From positions 1 through 15,497 of the forward strand of contig DPDG01000094.1 of the NCBI GenBank assembly GCA_003526375.1: DNA of 15,497 nucleotides, given 5' to 3'. Source of the stretch: Lentisphaeria bacterium (GTDB lineage Bacteria > Verrucomicrobiota > Lentisphaeria > Victivallales > UBA1829). The notes beneath the pieces are model-generated. The model saw nothing but the letters and a program-made list of their open reading frames with translations. It did no database searches and had not been told where the DNA came from. Shown here piece after piece: positions 14,164 through 15,497 of the stretch. A program made the position numbers and the translations under genes. Within the stretch, counting starts at the first letter, position 1. Every line of letters begins with the position of its first letter.

Positions 14164-15465
14164 ATGGCTGAGGTTGCAATTGTCCTTCTGGTGGTTTTTG
14201 CAGTTCTGCTTCTGATCAACGTCCCTGTTGCCGTGGCGATCGGCGTTGCGTCACTGGTTGCGGTATTCGCAAACGGGGGAGCGGTCCAGCCGGAAATGAT
14301 CGTGGCGGACCGCATGATCAACGGCGTTGCGTCATTCTCTCTGCTGGCAATTCCGTTTTTCGTGCTCTCCGGAATCCTGATGGGACGCGGAGGCATGGCG
14401 CGGCGGCTCATCGACTTCGCCGGAACTCTTGTGGGATGTTTTCCCGGCGGGCTCGCTTACGTAAACGTGCTGACCTGTATGCTGTTCGGTTCCATTTCCG
14501 GTTCGGCGACTGCGGCTGTGTCAAGTGTCGGCGGATTCATGATTCCTGAAATGAACCGCATGGGGTACAACCGGGAGTTCAATGTTGCCGTTACCACAAC
14601 AGCCGCAACGACGGGACTTGTCATCCCGCCTTCCAACATCATGATCGTCTACGCGATCGCCTGCGGTTCGGTCTCAATTGCCGCGATGTTCATTGCAGGC
14701 GTCCTGCCGGGTATCCTGATGGGGCTCTGCATCATTCTCGTCTGTATTTATTATGCTCTGAAAAACGGCTACAAAGGCGGACGGAGATCAACGTTCCGTG
14801 AAATTCTGGTCGCTTTCAAACGGGCGTTCCTGAGCCTTTTCCTGATGTTCGTCATCATCGGCGGAATTCTGGGCGGAGTCTTTACCGCGACGGAAGCGGC
14901 GGCGGTCGCCGTCGCCTATGCCTTCGTGCTTTCCGTGCTGATCTACCGCGAAGTCAGATGGAAGGATATTCCCGGAATCCTCGTCCAGACCGGCGTAACG
15001 ACAGCGGTCGTCATGTTCCTGATCTGCGTCAGTTCCGCAATGAGCTGGATCATGACCATTGCCAATATTCCGCAGACAATCAGCTCGGCACTGGTTACGC
15101 TGTCCGGCAATCCCGTTGTCATCCTGCTGATCATCAACATCCTGCTCCTGCTGGTCGGGACGTTCATGGACATGACTCCCGCCGTGCTGATTTTCACACC
15201 GATTTTCCTGCCGGTCGTGCGCGAAATGGGAATGAGCGATATCCAGTTCGGAATCATGATGATCGTAAACCTCTGCATCGGACTCTGCACGCCGCCGGTC
15301 GGATCATGTCTCTTCATCGGCTGCGGCATCGGAAAGACCTCAATCGCCAAAGTCACGATGCCGATGCTTCCCTTTTTCATCGCTCTGATCGTCGCTCTGC
15401 TCCTGACAACCTTCCTCCCTTTCCTGACCATGTGGCTCCCCGGGGTCGCAGGACTGCTGAAGTAA
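14164..15465 (+). CDS. TRAP transporter large membrane subunit, DctM family
   Basis: This 433-residue, almost wholly hydrophobic protein is the transport channel of the TRAP system, moving the solute across the inner membrane with a sodium gradient. Landmarks are FGSISGSATAAVSSVG (108-123), the re-entrant hairpin LVIPPSNIM (152-160), FTATEAAA (240-247), GTFMDMTPAVLIFTPIFLP (332-350) and CTPPVG (375-380). These are usual for DctM and show roughly a dozen membrane segments in two repeated halves. I chose ATG 14164, with GGAGGA 8 bases upstream and one base after the DctQ stop. A GTG at 14143 would add seven residues (KRRKIE) inside the DctQ gene. No frameshift or missing motif is seen. Confidence 0.93.
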   Translation: MAEVAIVLLVVFAVLLLINVPVAVAIGVASLVAVFANGGAVQPEMIVADRMINGVASFSLLAIPFFVLSGILMGRGGMARRLIDFAGTLVGCFPGGLAYVNVLTCMLFGSISGSATAAVSSVGGFMIPEMNRMGYNREFNVAVTTTAATTGLVIPPSNIMIVYAIACGSVSIAAMFIAGVLPGILMGLCIILVCIYYALKNGYKGGRRSTFREILVAFKRAFLSLFLMFVIIGGILGGVFTATEAAAVAVAYAFVLSVLIYREVRWKDIPGILVQTGVTTAVVMFLICVSSAMSWIMTIANIPQTISSALVTLSGNPVVILLIINILLLLVGTFMDMTPAVLIFTPIFLPVVREMGMSDIQFGIMMIVNLCIGLCTPPVGSCLFIGCGIGKTSIAKVTMPMLPFFIALIVALLLTTFLPFLTMWLPGVAGLLK

Positions 15466-15497
15466 GATTGCGAGATTGCGAAGTTGCGAGATTGCGA
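15466..15497. repeat. Tandem 8-bp repeat at the window edge
   Basis: Directly after the DctM stop codon, four 8-base units follow without spacing: GATTGCGA at 15466-15473 and 15474-15481, AGTTGCGA at 15482-15489, and GATTGCGA at 15490-15497. Three units are identical. The array runs off the window, so its full length and function are unknown. No terminator is visible before it. Confidence 0.85.

Noticed and set aside
1..15497. CRISPR array, insertion sequence, integrase or phage genes
   Set aside because: No spaced direct repeats, transposase or recombinase motifs were seen on either strand; the only tandem repeat is the octamer at the right edge.

Overview
The window looks like a chromosomal accessory region from a Lentisphaerota bacterium of the Victivallis type. 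I infer this from gene families seen together, not from a marker gene: a secreted DUF4838 protein, a pseudopilin-like protein with the FTLIELLIVIAIIAI helix and an H-X9-DG-like end, large secreted clan-GH-A-like proteins, and an AraC-family regulator. Most genes are moderately GC-rich. The stretch from about 6640 to 11740 looks more AT-rich, by eye only.

Layout. (1) 1-164: 3' end of an H-X9-DG pseudopilin, with an in-frame stop at the window edge. (2) 228-3653: a two-gene unit of a small exported TPR-like protein and a 949-residue DUF4838 protein with C-terminal carbohydrate-binding-like domains. It ends in a hairpin shared with the convergent regulator. (3) 3667-4506, minus strand: AraC-type regulator, divergent from a sialidase-family (Asp-box) gene that overlaps an N-acetylneuraminate lyase-like gene. 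The intergenic region holds a good sigma70-like promoter facing the sialidase gene and a small palindrome on the regulator's side. (4) 6633-10645: pseudopilin-like gene with an odd long 5' leader, then a 1006-residue exported glycosidase-like protein. (5) 10923-11738: amidohydrolase-family protein. (6) 11735-12334: wreckage of a second glycosidase, whose surviving end resembles the end of the 1006-residue protein. (7) 12442-12516: tRNA-Thr(UGU) with its own promoter. (8) 12640-15465: tripartite TRAP transporter (binding protein, small and large membrane subunits). The window ends in an 8-bp tandem repeat.

Working model (inference). This is a glycan-scavenging locus. Exported proteins (DUF4838, the 1006-residue glycosidase) would act on complex glycans outside the cytoplasm. 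The AraC regulator would control the sialidase-like/lyase pair, which handles sialic-acid-like sugars, and the TRAP system could import a released acidic sugar. The lyase is the best-supported sialic acid assignment. The Asp-box protein has no signal peptide, so it is either a cytoplasmic enzyme acting on imported material or not a classical sialidase. No kinase or epimerase for N-acetylmannosamine is present, so the pathway is incomplete here. The TRAP substrate is not shown by the sequence.
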